DNA from: Verrucomicrobiota bacterium
GTDB lineage: Bacteria > Verrucomicrobiota > Verrucomicrobiia > Opitutales > Opitutaceae
Direction: 5' to 3'
Length of the DNA stretch: 24,809 nucleotides
Assembly (NCBI GenBank): GCA_023386835.1
Contig: JAEWIY010000043.1
Span: 1 to 24,809 of the forward strand
Under the pieces are notes generated by a model that worked only from the letters and a program-made list of their open reading frames with translations, made no database searches and was not told where the DNA came from. Made by a program: the position numbers and the translations under genes. Positions 1 to 14,594 of this stretch are shown here, one piece after another. Within the stretch, counting starts at the first letter, position 1; every line of letters starts with the position of its first letter.

Positions 1-1
1 G

Positions 2-94
2 GATTACCGTCAGGGTGAAACGGCCGCTGCTGAGGCGGCGGCGGGCGGCGGCGCCTCAGCAGCGACACCCCACACTCCGCTCCCGCACTCGTGA
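2..94 (+). CDS. C-terminal tail of a probable ExbB/TolQ-type proton channel subunit (partial)
   Basis: Only the last 30 codons are in the window; the gene begins before base 1. The frame reads a polar start (DYRQGETAAAE), then an Ala/Gly-rich tail, and ends with TGA at 92-94. This stop overlaps the GTG start of the next gene (91-93) in a GTGA junction, the usual sign of translational coupling. The tail itself carries no diagnostic motif. The ExbB/TolQ/MotA assignment rests only on position, directly upstream of an ExbD-like gene, because ExbB and ExbD are normally encoded as a pair. Low-complexity cytoplasmic tails are common in such proteins. Confidence 0.5.
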   Translation, partial: DYRQGETAAAEAAAGGGASAATPHTPLPHS

Positions 95-534
95 TCACGC
101 GCCCACTCGCCTTGCTCGACCGCCTGCGGCCGGCGCCGCGCAGCATGGACGGCCTGTTCTTCGTGAACGCCGTGCTGCTCGTGTTCTTCTTCATGTTTTT
201 CGGGTCGCGCTTCATCGTGTCGCCCGGCGTGGAGTTGGAGAACCCGGACTTCCATGTGCCGCGCGCGGAGGGGGCAACCGAGTCGGCGCAGCCGACGCGG
301 CTGGTGATCGACCTGCCGCGCCCCGGCATCGCGTACACCGAGGAAGGTCAACAAACCTACGAGCGGCTGGGCGTCTGGCTGCAGCGGCAGGCGCAGCTTC
401 GGCCGGGCGGACGGGTGTTGCTCCGGGCGGACGCCGCGACGGTCCCGATGCAGGACCTGTTGAAAGTGTTTGAGCTGGTGCGTGCGGCAGGGTTTGAGGT
501 CCTGCTGGCCGCCGAACCGCCGCCGGCCCAATGA
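91..534 (+). CDS. exbD: ExbD/TolR-family biopolymer transport protein
   Basis: A 147-residue protein with the ExbD/TolR plan: a short cytoplasmic N-terminus (about 1-20), one hydrophobic helix (about 22-42, rich in Phe, Val and Leu) and a periplasmic domain. The periplasmic part has the TolR-like pattern of a strand (TRLVIDLP), a 'G+aYTEEGQQTYERL' turn-helix, a strand (GRVLLRADAATVPMQDLLKV) and a closing strand (GFEVLLAAEP). ExbD proteins work with ExbB to pass proton-motive force to TonB. The family's usual helix Asp is not obvious here: the helix reads MDGLFFVNAVLLVFFF, with an Asp at its start. GTG was chosen as start because it overlaps the upstream stop. The stop overlaps the next ATG by 4 bases (ATGA). 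TolR rather than ExbD is possible. Confidence 0.75.
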   Translation: MITRPLALLDRLRPAPRSMDGLFFVNAVLLVFFFMFFGSRFIVSPGVELENPDFHVPRAEGATESAQPTRLVIDLPRPGIAYTEEGQQTYERLGVWLQRQAQLRPGGRVLLRADAATVPMQDLLKVFELVRAAGFEVLLAAEPPPAQ

Positions 535-1289
535 CCTCGACCGCGAAGCTGCGTCCACCGGAGCGGTTCCCCTGGCTGGCCGCGCTGCTGGGGGCGACGC
601 TGGTCGTGGTGGGCGGCGTGACCCTGCTCCGGTTTCCCAATCCGCCCAATCCGGACCTGCGGGAGGCGCGCGCGGCGGTGACAACACCGCTGCGGATCGT
701 GCGGACGGGCGGAGATGTGGTGCAGGATGAACGACTGCGGGCGGAGCTCGCGTTGCAGGACCCGACGCCGCTCTTCCTGCCCACCCAATGGAACAGCGGT
801 CAGGCCAATCCCGCCGTGCGCCGCGATCCGCCGGCGGTGTTCAGCCCTTACGACCCGGCGTTACAGGAGGAGCGGGCGATGGTGCTGCCGGTGCCGGCAG
901 TGGTGCCGGAGGATGCGTTGGCGACCGTTGGGGTGCTGGAGCGGGGGCCGAAGTTTCTCGAACTGGGCCGCCGTCCCTTGGATCTGCAGTCGGTTCCGGC
1001 GCGCTGGGCGAAGCTCGAGGTCAGCCACGCGGCGACGGGGCAGGTGCACTTGGCCGAAGACCTCGCAGGACCGGCGCCCGAGGCGGGCACGCCGTCGCGG
1101 CAGGAGTTCTGGGCGCCGATGGAATTGCTGCTGGTGGTGAACCCCGCCGGACTGGTGGGTCGCCCCGCGGTGGTGGCCAGCTCCGGTTCGGAGCGAGTCG
1201 ACAACTGGGCGGTGGAATACCTCAGTGGACCGGCGGCGCTCGGAGCACGGCTTGCGCCCGGATTTTATCGCGTTGTTCTTGGTCCGTAG
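531..1289 (+). CDS. TonB-like energy-transducing protein, single membrane anchor
   Basis: 252 residues starting at the ATG of an ATGA overlap with the ExbD-like gene. A hydrophobic helix (about 15-35) follows a short N-terminus, so most of the protein should be periplasmic. The middle (about 60-150) is Pro-rich and poorly conserved in look. The last ~65 residues (PMELLLVVNPAGLVGRPAV, then ASSGSERVDNWAVEYL, then LAPGFYRVVLGP) resemble the TonB C-terminal pattern of a strand with 'G-V', an 'SSG...D..A' helix start and a final 'G.YRV..GP' strand. Size, anchor and position after exbD fit a TonB-type protein, but the family match is inferred from pattern only. The usual long Pro-Lys/Pro-Glu spacer is weak. 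It is the last gene of this operon. Confidence 0.6.
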   Translation: MTSTAKLRPPERFPWLAALLGATLVVVGGVTLLRFPNPPNPDLREARAAVTTPLRIVRTGGDVVQDERLRAELALQDPTPLFLPTQWNSGQANPAVRRDPPAVFSPYDPALQEERAMVLPVPAVVPEDALATVGVLERGPKFLELGRRPLDLQSVPARWAKLEVSHAATGQVHLAEDLAGPAPEAGTPSRQEFWAPMELLLVVNPAGLVGRPAVVASSGSERVDNWAVEYLSGPAALGARLAPGFYRVVLGP

Positions 1290-1321
1290 GATTTTCGGAG
1301 CGGCACCAAAATTGCAGTTGA

Positions 1322-1351
1322 CGGTGATTTTGCGCGGCTTCACGGTCACCG
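1322..1351 (+). terminator. Possible weak terminator after the exbD operon
   Basis: CGGTGA (1322-1327) pairs with TCACCG (1346-1351) around an 18-base loop, followed a few bases later by T-rich stretches (1354-1358 and 1364-1369). The stem is short and the loop long, so this is only a candidate end for the operon before the tRNA-Thr gene. No convincing promoter for the tRNA was seen in 1290-1385. Confidence 0.25.
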
Positions 1352-1385
1352 GCTCTTTTCGCGTTTTTTGACCCAATCGTGTCGC

Positions 1386-1461
1386 GCCCAGATAGCTCAG
1401 TTGGCAGAGCACGTCCTTGGTAAGGACGAGGTCGCCGGTTCAAGTCCGGTTCTGGGCTCCA
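1386..1461 (+). tRNA. tRNA-Thr (anticodon GGT)
   Basis: Complete cloverleaf of 76 bases with an encoded CCA (1459-1461). The acceptor GCCCAGA (1386-1392) pairs with TCTGGGC (1451-1457). The D-stem is GCTC/GAGC and the anticodon stem CGTCC/GGACG, with loop TTGGTAA giving anticodon GGT at 1419-1421. The T-arm GCCGG-TTCAAGT-CCGGT contains the TTCAA signature and one G-T pair. It lies 56 bases before tuf, as in many bacteria where tRNA-Thr and tuf share a transcript. Confidence 0.96.
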
Positions 1462-1517
1462 CGTCAATATTCGGTCACTAAACCCTATCCTCCCACCAAC
1501 CATCGTCACCCAATCAA

Positions 1518-2708
1518 ATGGCTAAAGGCACATTCGAGCGTACTAAACCGCACGTGAACGTCGGCACGATCGGCCACGTCGACCACGGCAAGACCACTAC
1601 GACCACGGCAATCCTGAAGGTTCAAGCCGACAAGGGCCTGGCGGAGTTCAAGTCGTACGCCGACATCGCCAAGGGCGGTACGGTGCGCGATGCGTCCAAG
1701 ATCGTGACGATTTCGGTCGCCCACGTTGAATACCAGACGGACAAGCGTCACTACGCACACGTCGATTGCCCGGGACACGCTGACTTCGTGAAGAACATGA
1801 TCACGGGTGCGGCGCAGATGGACGGCGCGATCCTCGTGGTCTCCGCGGCTGACGGCCCGATGCCGCAGACCCGTGAGCACATCCTCCTCGCCCGCCAGGT
1901 CGGCGTGCCGAAGATCGTGGTGTGGCTGAACAAGGTTGACCTGATCGACGACGCCGAGCTGCTCGACCTCGTTGAGATGGAGATCCGCGAACTGCTCTCC
2001 AAGTACCAGTTCGATGGCGACAATGCCCGTATCGTTCGTGGCTCGGCCACGGCGGCGCTCGACGGCAAGCCGGAAGGCGTCAAGGCCATCGGCGAGCTGA
2101 TGGACGCGATCGACAGCGAGATCCCGGAGCCGCAGCGCGAGACCGACAAGCCCTTCCTGATGTCCGTTGAGGACGTCTTCTCGATCACGGGCCGCGGCAC
2201 CGTCGCGACCGGCCGTATCGAGCGTGGCACCGTCAAGCTCAACGAGACCGTTGAGATCGTCGGCCTGCGTGACACGACCTCCACCGTCGTGACCGGCATC
2301 GAGATGTTCCGCAAGCTGCTCGATAGCGGCCAGGCGGGCGACAACGTCGGCATCCTCCTCCGCGGTATCGACAAGGACGGCATCGAGCGTGGCCAGGTTA
2401 TCGCTGCGCCGAAGTCCATCACGCCGCACAAGAAGGCGAAGGCTGAGATCTACGTCCTCACCAAGGAAGAGGGCGGCCGCCACACGCCGTTCTTCAATGG
2501 CTATCGTCCGCAGTTCTACTTCCGCACGACGGACGTCACGGGCGTCATCACGCTGCCGAAGGGCGTCGAGATGGTCATGCCGGGCGACAACGTCAGCGTG
2601 GACCTCGAGCTGATCTCCCCGATTGCGATGGAGAAGACCCAGCGCTACGCCATCCGTGAAGGTGGCCGCACCATCGGTGCCGGTCGTATCACGGAGATCA
2701 CCGAATAA
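1518..2708 (+). CDS. tuf: Translation elongation factor Tu
   Basis: 396 residues, normal length. EF-Tu is the GTPase that brings aminoacyl-tRNA to the ribosome. The G domain has the P-loop GHVDHGKT (19-26), DCPGH (83-87, with the catalytic His at 87) and NKVD (138-141). Domains II and III follow, with family signatures such as VEDVFSITGRGTVATGR and EGGRHTPFFNGYRPQFYFR. The switch I region is unusual. Where most bacteria have '...EEKARGITI', this protein has an altered stretch around residues 45-66 ending DASKIVTI; the Thr that contacts Mg2+/GTP is kept (T64) but the Arg-Gly before it is gone. I recall similar forms in planctomycete and verrucomicrobial EF-Tu. No Shine-Dalgarno is visible before the ATG. 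It is probably co-transcribed with tRNA-Thr. Confidence 0.98.
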   Translation: MAKGTFERTKPHVNVGTIGHVDHGKTTTTTAILKVQADKGLAEFKSYADIAKGGTVRDASKIVTISVAHVEYQTDKRHYAHVDCPGHADFVKNMITGAAQMDGAILVVSAADGPMPQTREHILLARQVGVPKIVVWLNKVDLIDDAELLDLVEMEIRELLSKYQFDGDNARIVRGSATAALDGKPEGVKAIGELMDAIDSEIPEPQRETDKPFLMSVEDVFSITGRGTVATGRIERGTVKLNETVEIVGLRDTTSTVVTGIEMFRKLLDSGQAGDNVGILLRGIDKDGIERGQVIAAPKSITPHKKAKAEIYVLTKEEGGRHTPFFNGYRPQFYFRTTDVTGVITLPKGVEMVMPGDNVSVDLELISPIAMEKTQRYAIREGGRTIGAGRITEITE

Positions 2709-2732
2709 GGTTAGCTCTCCTTTAACCCGACC

Positions 2733-2758
2733 GCCGAGGTCCCGATGGGGACCTCGGC
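2733..2758 (+). terminator. Perfect 11-bp hairpin after tuf
   Basis: GCCGAGGTCCC (2733-2743) pairs perfectly with GGGACCTCGGC (2748-2758) around the loop GATG, 24 bases after the tuf stop. The stem is very stable but no T-run follows (the next bases are tccgtcgtct). It may therefore be a 3'-end stabiliser or RNA-processing site before tRNA-Trp, or a non-canonical terminator, rather than a classic intrinsic terminator. Confidence 0.6.
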
Positions 2759-2786
2759 TCCGTCGTCTAAAGATCCACCCTTTCAC

Positions 2787-2862
2787 AGGCGCGTAGCTCA
2801 ACTGGTAGAGTAGCGGTCTCCAAAACCGTTGGTTGGGGGTTCGATTCCCTCCGCGCCTGCCA
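2787..2862 (+). tRNA. tRNA-Trp (anticodon CCA)
   Basis: Complete 76-base cloverleaf with encoded CCA (2860-2862). The acceptor AGGCGCG pairs with CGCGCCT. The D-stem is GCTC/GAGT. The anticodon stem GCGGT/ACCGT holds loop CTCCAAA with anticodon CCA (2820-2822). The T-arm is GGGGG-TTCGATT-CCCTC. It sits between tuf and secE, the common bacterial order. Only 9 bases separate its 3' end from the secE ATG. Confidence 0.97.
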
Positions 2863-2871
2863 CTTTTTTAG

Positions 2872-3075
2872 ATGAAAAACCCGTTTCGCAGTACCCGCAT
2901 TTTCGTTGGGGAGATGCTCGATGAGCTCAAGAAGGCCACGTGGCCGACCCGGACGGAACTGCGCGATTCTACCATCGTGGTACTTATTGCCTCGGCGATT
3001 CTTGGGTTGTTCACCAGCGTGAGTGACTTCGCCCTTTATCAGGTGGTCGACCTCCTCACGTCTTGGGTAAGCTGA
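2872..3075 (+). CDS. secE: Preprotein translocase subunit SecE
   Basis: 67 residues, the short single-helix form of SecE that clamps SecY in the Sec translocon. An amphipathic cytoplasmic region contains the family motif E-x-K-K-A-x-W-P-T (ELKKATWPT, 19-27). It is followed by one transmembrane helix (about 35-52, IVVLIASAILGLFTS) and a short tail. The ATG lies 9 bases after tRNA-Trp. The spacer is C followed by six T, A and G, with no Shine-Dalgarno, so after tRNA maturation the message would be nearly leaderless. The stop (3073-3075) is 2 bases before the nusG ATG. Confidence 0.95.
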   Translation: MKNPFRSTRIFVGEMLDELKKATWPTRTELRDSTIVVLIASAILGLFTSVSDFALYQVVDLLTSWVS

Positions 3076-3077
3076 CA

Positions 3078-3656
3078 ATGTCTGCCGCCCCGTCCGCCCC
3101 CACAGGTTCACAGTGGTTCGCCATTCACACGCTCTCCGGCCAGGAGGGCAAGGTGAAGACGTACATCGAGAAGTTCAAAAAGCCGGAAGAGCTGGAGGAC
3201 TATATTTTCGAGGTGCTTCTCCCGACCGAGGTCGTTTCCGAGGTGAAGGGCGGCAAAAAGACCACCAAGACGCGCAAGCTCTATCCCGGCTACGTCTTCA
3301 TCAACATGAAGCTGTACGGGGAGGACGGCAAAGTGATCAACAAGCCGTGGTACTTCGTGAAGGAGACCACCGGCGTGATCGGCTTCGTCGGCGGGGACAA
3401 TCCCGCTCCCCTGCGTCAGGCGGAGATCGACGAGATTCGCGCCCGGATCGAAGCTGCCAGTGGCAAGGAAGTGCCGAAGGTGGCCTACGATGTCGGCGAG
3501 GAGGTCAAGATCACCGACGGCGCGTTTGCGAACCTGACGGGCCGCATCGACGAGATCGATCCCGAGCGCGGTAAGCTCAAGATCTCGGTTTCCATCTTTG
3601 GCCGGTTCACCCCGGTCGAGCTCGAGTACTGGCAGGTCCAGCGCATGACCGAATAG
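3078..3656 (+). CDS. nusG: Transcription termination/antitermination protein NusG
   Basis: 192 residues from the ATG at 3078. An in-frame TTG at 3063 would overlap secE and is less likely. NusG binds RNA polymerase and links it to Rho or the ribosome. The NGN domain opens with QWFAIHTLSGQEGKVKTYIE and includes the 'YPGYVFI' core. The C-terminal KOW domain covers about 138-190 (VGEEVKITDGAFANLTGRI...FGRFTPVELEYWQV). Length and domain order are normal. It is in an operon with secE, and the downstream gap to rplK carries an AT-rich inverted repeat. Confidence 0.96.
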   Translation: MSAAPSAPTGSQWFAIHTLSGQEGKVKTYIEKFKKPEELEDYIFEVLLPTEVVSEVKGGKKTTKTRKLYPGYVFINMKLYGEDGKVINKPWYFVKETTGVIGFVGGDNPAPLRQAEIDEIRARIEAASGKEVPKVAYDVGEEVKITDGAFANLTGRIDEIDPERGKLKISVSIFGRFTPVELEYWQVQRMTE

Positions 3657-3676
3657 TTTTTCGATTAATGATTTAC

Positions 3677-3747
3677 GATTTATGATTTCCAGCGCCTCTC
3701 CGGGAATCGAATCGGAATCAGAGGTCACAGATCCTAAATCATAAATC
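3677..3747. repeat. AT-rich inverted repeat in the nusG-rplK gap
   Basis: GATTTATGATTT (3677-3688) is matched exactly by AAATCATAAATC (3736-3747). Inside, CCTCT (3695-3699) can pair with AGAGG (3720-3724), giving a long two-part hairpin. The left arm lies in a small tandem pattern (gattaatgatttacgatttatgattt). The AT-richness stands out in this GC-rich genome. It contains TATGAT (3681-3686), which could act as a -10 box, but the upstream -35 candidate is poor. It may be a dispersed intergenic repeat or an mRNA structure ahead of rplK. Confidence 0.7.
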
Positions 3748-3767
3748 CGATCCATCCCTAGCCAACC

Positions 3768-4193
3768 ATGGCCAAGAAGATTCAAGGTTACATTCGCCTC
3801 CAGCTGCCGGCCGGCGCCGCCAATCCTGCGCCCCCGGTGGGTCCCGCGCTCGGCGCGCAGGGCGTCAACATCATGGCGTTCTGTAAGGACTTTAACGCGC
3901 GGACCAAGGACCAGGCCGGCATGATCCTGCCGGTGGTGATCACCGTCTACTCGGACAAGTCCTTCACGTTCATCCTCAAGTCCCCGCCGGCGTCCGTGCT
4001 GCTCAAGAAGGCTGCCAACGTCGCGTCCGGTTCCGCCAAGTCCAACGTCGACAAGGTTGGCAAGGTCACCCGCAAGCAGCTCGCCGAGATCTACAAAATC
4101 AAGAAGGCCGACCTGAATGCGAAGGACGAGGAGGCCGGCATCAAGATCATCGCCGGCACCGCCCGTAACATGGGCATTGAGGTTGTCGACTGA
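3768..4193 (+). CDS. rplK: 50S ribosomal protein L11
   Basis: 141 residues, normal length. L11 binds the GTPase-associated region of 23S rRNA with L10/L12. The N-terminal domain shows KIQGYIRLQLPAGAANPAPP and VGPALGAQGVNIMAFCK, including the Pro residues that form the thiostrepton contact loop. The C-terminal rRNA-binding domain includes KSPPASVLLKKAA and ends with GTARNMGIEV. No Shine-Dalgarno precedes the ATG. The next gene is rplA, as in the standard L11 operon. Confidence 0.98.
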   Translation: MAKKIQGYIRLQLPAGAANPAPPVGPALGAQGVNIMAFCKDFNARTKDQAGMILPVVITVYSDKSFTFILKSPPASVLLKKAANVASGSAKSNVDKVGKVTRKQLAEIYKIKKADLNAKDEEAGIKIIAGTARNMGIEVVD

Positions 4194-4198
4194 TTTCC

Positions 4199-4237
4199 GG
4201 GTGAGGTGAGGAAGCCCTCTTCTTTCGCCTCACACCC
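4199..4237 (+). promoter_or_regulatory. Hairpin in the rplK-rplA gap
   Basis: GGGTG (4199-4203) pairs with CACCC (4233-4237) and TGAGG (4207-4211) with CCTCA (4228-4232). The left strand has a 3-base bulge (AGG) and the loop is 16 bases. No T-run follows directly. It could be an RNA-processing or protein-binding structure in the ribosomal operon. The sequence does not show whether L1 binds here. Confidence 0.4.
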
Positions 4238-4309
4238 GATCCCACTCCCTTTTCGTCAGTCACTCGTACGCGGGAGTCCCACCGGACGTTCGCACCGCCA
4301 GGAGTCAAA

Positions 4310-5005
4310 ATGGAAAAACAAAGCAAACGATACCGTTCCGCCCTGCAGGTCGCTGACCTCGGCAAGGAATACCCGCTGACCGAGGCCGTTGAGGTGCTCG
4401 CGAAGTTCCCGAAAGCCAAATTCGACGAGACCGTCGAGTTGTCCTTCCGTCTGGGTGTTGACCCGGGTCAGGGCGACCAGATGGTTCGTGGCACCACGCC
4501 GTTGCCCAATGGTTCCGGCAAGAAGGTCCGCGTGCTCGTCTTCACCGACAAGCCGGAAGATGCGCTGAAGGCCGGGGCCGATCATGCGGGCCTGCAGGAC
4601 CTGATGACCAAGATCAACGAAGGCTGGCTCGACTTCGACGTCGCCATCGCGACGACCGAGGCCATGAAGACGGTCCGTACGCTCGCCCGCGTCCTCGGTC
4701 CCAAGGGCCTGATGCCCAATCCGAAGAGCGGCACGGTGTCCGACGACGTCGTCAGCGCGATCAAGGCGGTCAAGGCGGGTCGCGTGGAGTTCAAGATGGA
4801 CAAGTCGGCCAACATCGGCGTCGGCGTGGGCAAGCGCTCCTTCACTCCCTCCCAGATCATTGAAAACGTGCAAGCGGTCATTGAGGCCGTCGGCAAGGCC
4901 AAGCCGGCCAGCTTCAAAGGCTCCGGCTACATCAAGTCCCTCTCGATTTCCTCCAGCATGAGCCCTGGGGTGCGCGTCGCGACGGCGGAGTTCAGCAAGT
5001 ACTAA
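4310..5005 (+). CDS. rplA: 50S ribosomal protein L1
   Basis: 231 residues, normal length. L1 forms the stalk at the tRNA exit site and in many bacteria represses its own operon by binding mRNA. Family signatures are present: KFDETVELSFRLGVDPGQGD, VRGTTPLPNGSGK, the conserved LGPKGLMPNPKSGTV block and the C-terminal GYIKSLSISSSMSPGVRV. The start is supported by AGGAG at 4300-4304, five bases before the ATG. The stop is 15 bases before the rplJ ATG. Confidence 0.98.
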   Translation: MEKQSKRYRSALQVADLGKEYPLTEAVEVLAKFPKAKFDETVELSFRLGVDPGQGDQMVRGTTPLPNGSGKKVRVLVFTDKPEDALKAGADHAGLQDLMTKINEGWLDFDVAIATTEAMKTVRTLARVLGPKGLMPNPKSGTVSDDVVSAIKAVKAGRVEFKMDKSANIGVGVGKRSFTPSQIIENVQAVIEAVGKAKPASFKGSGYIKSLSISSSMSPGVRVATAEFSKY

Positions 5006-5020
5006 ACGGAGCCCCGACCC

Positions 5021-5545
5021 ATGAGAGTTGAAAAGAAATACCTGATCTCGGAAGTTGAGGGCCACCTCAAGAAGTCCGATTACGTCATCCTCGCGAATTT
5101 CACCGGCGTCACGGTTGCCGAGGTCGCGGAACTGCGTGGCAAACTGGCAGGCGAGAGCGCCGAGTTCCACGTGGTGAAGAACAGCTCGTTGCGCGTGGCG
5201 GCCCAGGCTTTGGGTCTGCCGAGCGTTGACGAGGCGCTGAGCGGTCCGACGGCGATCATCGTCGGCGGTAGTAACTCGCCCGGTGTCGCCAAGATCGTCA
5301 CCGAGTTCTTCAAGGCCAAGCAGAAGGTCGAAGTGAAGGCGGCGGTGTTGAGCAACAAGCTCATCAGCCGTGCCGACGTCGAGGCCCTCGCGTCCCTGCC
5401 GTCCCTCGAAGCGCTGCGTGCGCAGCTGCTCGGGCTCCTCAACCAGCCCGGTACGATGGCCGTCCGCGTCCTCAATGCGGTTCCGACCAGCGTGGTCAAC
5501 GTCCTCCAGGCCAAGGTCCGCGCGGCCGAAGAAGGCCAGGCCTAA
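5021..5545 (+). CDS. rplJ: 50S ribosomal protein L10
   Basis: 174 residues, normal length. L10 anchors the L7/L12 dimers to the ribosome. The N-terminal domain (MRVEKKYLISEVEGHLKKSD, then ANFTGVTVAEVAELRGKL and FHVVKNSSLRVA) is typical for rRNA binding. The C-terminal helix (about 130-174), which binds L7/L12, is intact. GGAG (5008-5011) precedes the ATG. The 15-base gap to rplA leaves no room for a separate long L10 leader. Confidence 0.97.
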   Translation: MRVEKKYLISEVEGHLKKSDYVILANFTGVTVAEVAELRGKLAGESAEFHVVKNSSLRVAAQALGLPSVDEALSGPTAIIVGGSNSPGVAKIVTEFFKAKQKVEVKAAVLSNKLISRADVEALASLPSLEALRAQLLGLLNQPGTMAVRVLNAVPTSVVNVLQAKVRAAEEGQA

Positions 5546-5675
5546 AACCAATCCCAACCCTTTTCAAAGGCGCCCCGCGCCGCTGAAAGCCCACCATCAA
5601 TCGTCACCAACTAGGGGATACGTCTCTTAAACGCGCCTCCGGTACGAGGTCGCTAGTCGGGGACAGGAGATCATC

Positions 5676-6068
5676 ATGAGCAACAACATCACCAAGGAAC
5701 AGGTCATCGAGTGGCTGTCCGGCCAGTCGGTTCTCGAAATCGCGGGTCTCGTTAAGGACCTCGAGACCAAGTGGGGCGTTTCCGCCGCCGCTCCGGTTGC
5801 CGTGGCCGCCGCGCCCGCCGCCGGTGCCGCTGCCGCCGCTGCTCCCGCTGAGGAGAAGACCGAGTTCGACGTCATCCTGAAGGATGCCGGCTCGAACAAG
5901 ATCGGCGTCATCAAGGAAGTCCGTGCGATCACGGGCCTGGGTCTCAAGGAGGCCAAGGACCTGGTCGAAGGCGCCCCGAAGCCGGTCAAGGAAGCTGCTT
6001 CCAAGGCCGACGCCGAGGACATCAAGAAGAAGCTCGAGGCCGCCGGCGCGAAGGTCGAGCTCAAGTAA
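5676..6068 (+). CDS. rplL: 50S ribosomal protein L7/L12
   Basis: 130 residues. The N-terminal dimerisation part (about 1-36) is joined by an Ala/Pro-rich flexible hinge (about 37-58) to the conserved C-terminal domain that recruits translation GTPases (KTEFDVILKDAGSNKIGVIK, GLGLKEAKDLVEGAPKPVKE). AGGAG at 5665-5669 lies six bases before the ATG and fixes the start. A 130-base gap separates it from rplJ, and a strong hairpin follows about 50 bases after the stop. Confidence 0.98.
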   Translation: MSNNITKEQVIEWLSGQSVLEIAGLVKDLETKWGVSAAAPVAVAAAPAAGAAAAAAPAEEKTEFDVILKDAGSNKIGVIKEVRAITGLGLKEAKDLVEGAPKPVKEAASKADAEDIKKKLEAAGAKVELK

Positions 6069-6117
6069 GGCGTACGCCCGCTTGCCGATTTCCGCTGTTC
6101 ACAGTCCGAAATCTTCG

Positions 6118-6157
6118 GGACAGGCCGTGCCTTTGCGCGGCCTGTCCTTTGCCTTTT
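6118..6157 (+). terminator. Attenuator-type terminator between rplL and rpoB
   Basis: GGACAGGCCGTGC (6118-6130) pairs with GCGCGGCCTGTCC (6135-6147) around CTTT: a 13-bp stem with one G-T pair, followed by TTTGCCTTTT. It starts 49 bases after the rplL stop and lies inside the ribosomal protein/rpoB cluster. In E. coli a partial terminator in the same place lowers rpoBC transcription relative to rplJL; the same role is inferred here. Confidence 0.85.
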
Positions 6158-6196
6158 CGTTCTTTTGTTCTTTGTTGTCCCCTGCGGGTCATCTCG

Positions 6197-6260
6197 CCGG
6201 CGCGTGGCGCCGGGCGTTGAGCACTCGTGTTGCGGGGTGCTAGTCCCCACCGGGCACCCC
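6197..6260 (+). promoter_or_regulatory. Two further stem-loops in the rpoB leader
   Basis: After the attenuator, CCGGCGC (6197-6203) pairs with GCGCCGG (6207-6213) around GTG. GGGGTGC (6234-6240) pairs with GCACCCC (6254-6260) around a 13-base loop. Together with the terminator hairpin they give three successive structures in a 223-base leader. They may control rpoB expression or processing. No Shine-Dalgarno is visible before the rpoB ATG. Confidence 0.5.
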
Positions 6261-6291
6261 TGCCGTTCCGCCTTTTATCCAACGTAATTCC

Positions 6292-10137
<3,846 letters not shown>

Positions 10138-10169
10138 TTAAAGTCAGTCCACACCAAGGGAGTCCCTGA

Positions 10170-14309
<4,140 letters not shown>

Positions 14310-14334
14310 TCGTCATCGCTCACTGAATACTTCA

Positions 14335-14369
14335 AAGCCGCGCCCGTTTCCGGGCGGGGCTTTTTGTTT
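14335..14369 (+). terminator. Intrinsic terminator after rpoC
   Basis: AAGCCGCGCCCG (14335-14346) pairs with CGGGCGGGGCTT (14351-14362) around TTTC with one mismatch, and runs into TTTTTGTTT. It lies 25 bases after the rpoC stop and is the end of the ribosomal/RNA polymerase cluster. Confidence 0.92.
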
Positions 14370-14392
14370 GGGCCTCCTGGAGGCCGAGGGTA

Positions 14393-14439
14393 GGGCGAAG
14401 CGCAAAGACGCGAAGCCGCCAAGATAGACGCAAAGAGTC
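14393..14439 (-). repeat. Intergenic repeat copy 1 (ctttgcg/cttggcg type)
   Basis: On the minus strand this reads ctctttgcgtctat, then cttggcggcttcgcg, then tctttgcgcttcgc. It contains CTTTGCG twice and CTTGGCG once. Repeats with this wording (variants of 'ctttgcgtctttgcgccttggcg') are, as I recall, scattered between genes in several bacterial groups. A second copy lies inverted about 160 bases away. Confidence 0.55.
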
Positions 14440-14594
14440 GAAGGTCGGTTGGCGGGTAGTGATCGATCTGTCGCCCATGGAGGACCCGAGAATGACAGCC
14501 CGATCCACTGGAAGTCTGATCGCTGCCGTTTTGCGTGATCTATGCGCTGGCCAGACGTGGGAACGGCACGCGCGCTAGATTCATCCGCCCGTTC

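Noticed and set aside
1506..2801. 431-residue open frame antisense to tuf, and a 433-residue one antisense to rplA/rplJ (4256-5557)
   Set aside because: Shadows of conserved genes with no recognisable domains; the tuf one even runs into tRNA-Trp.
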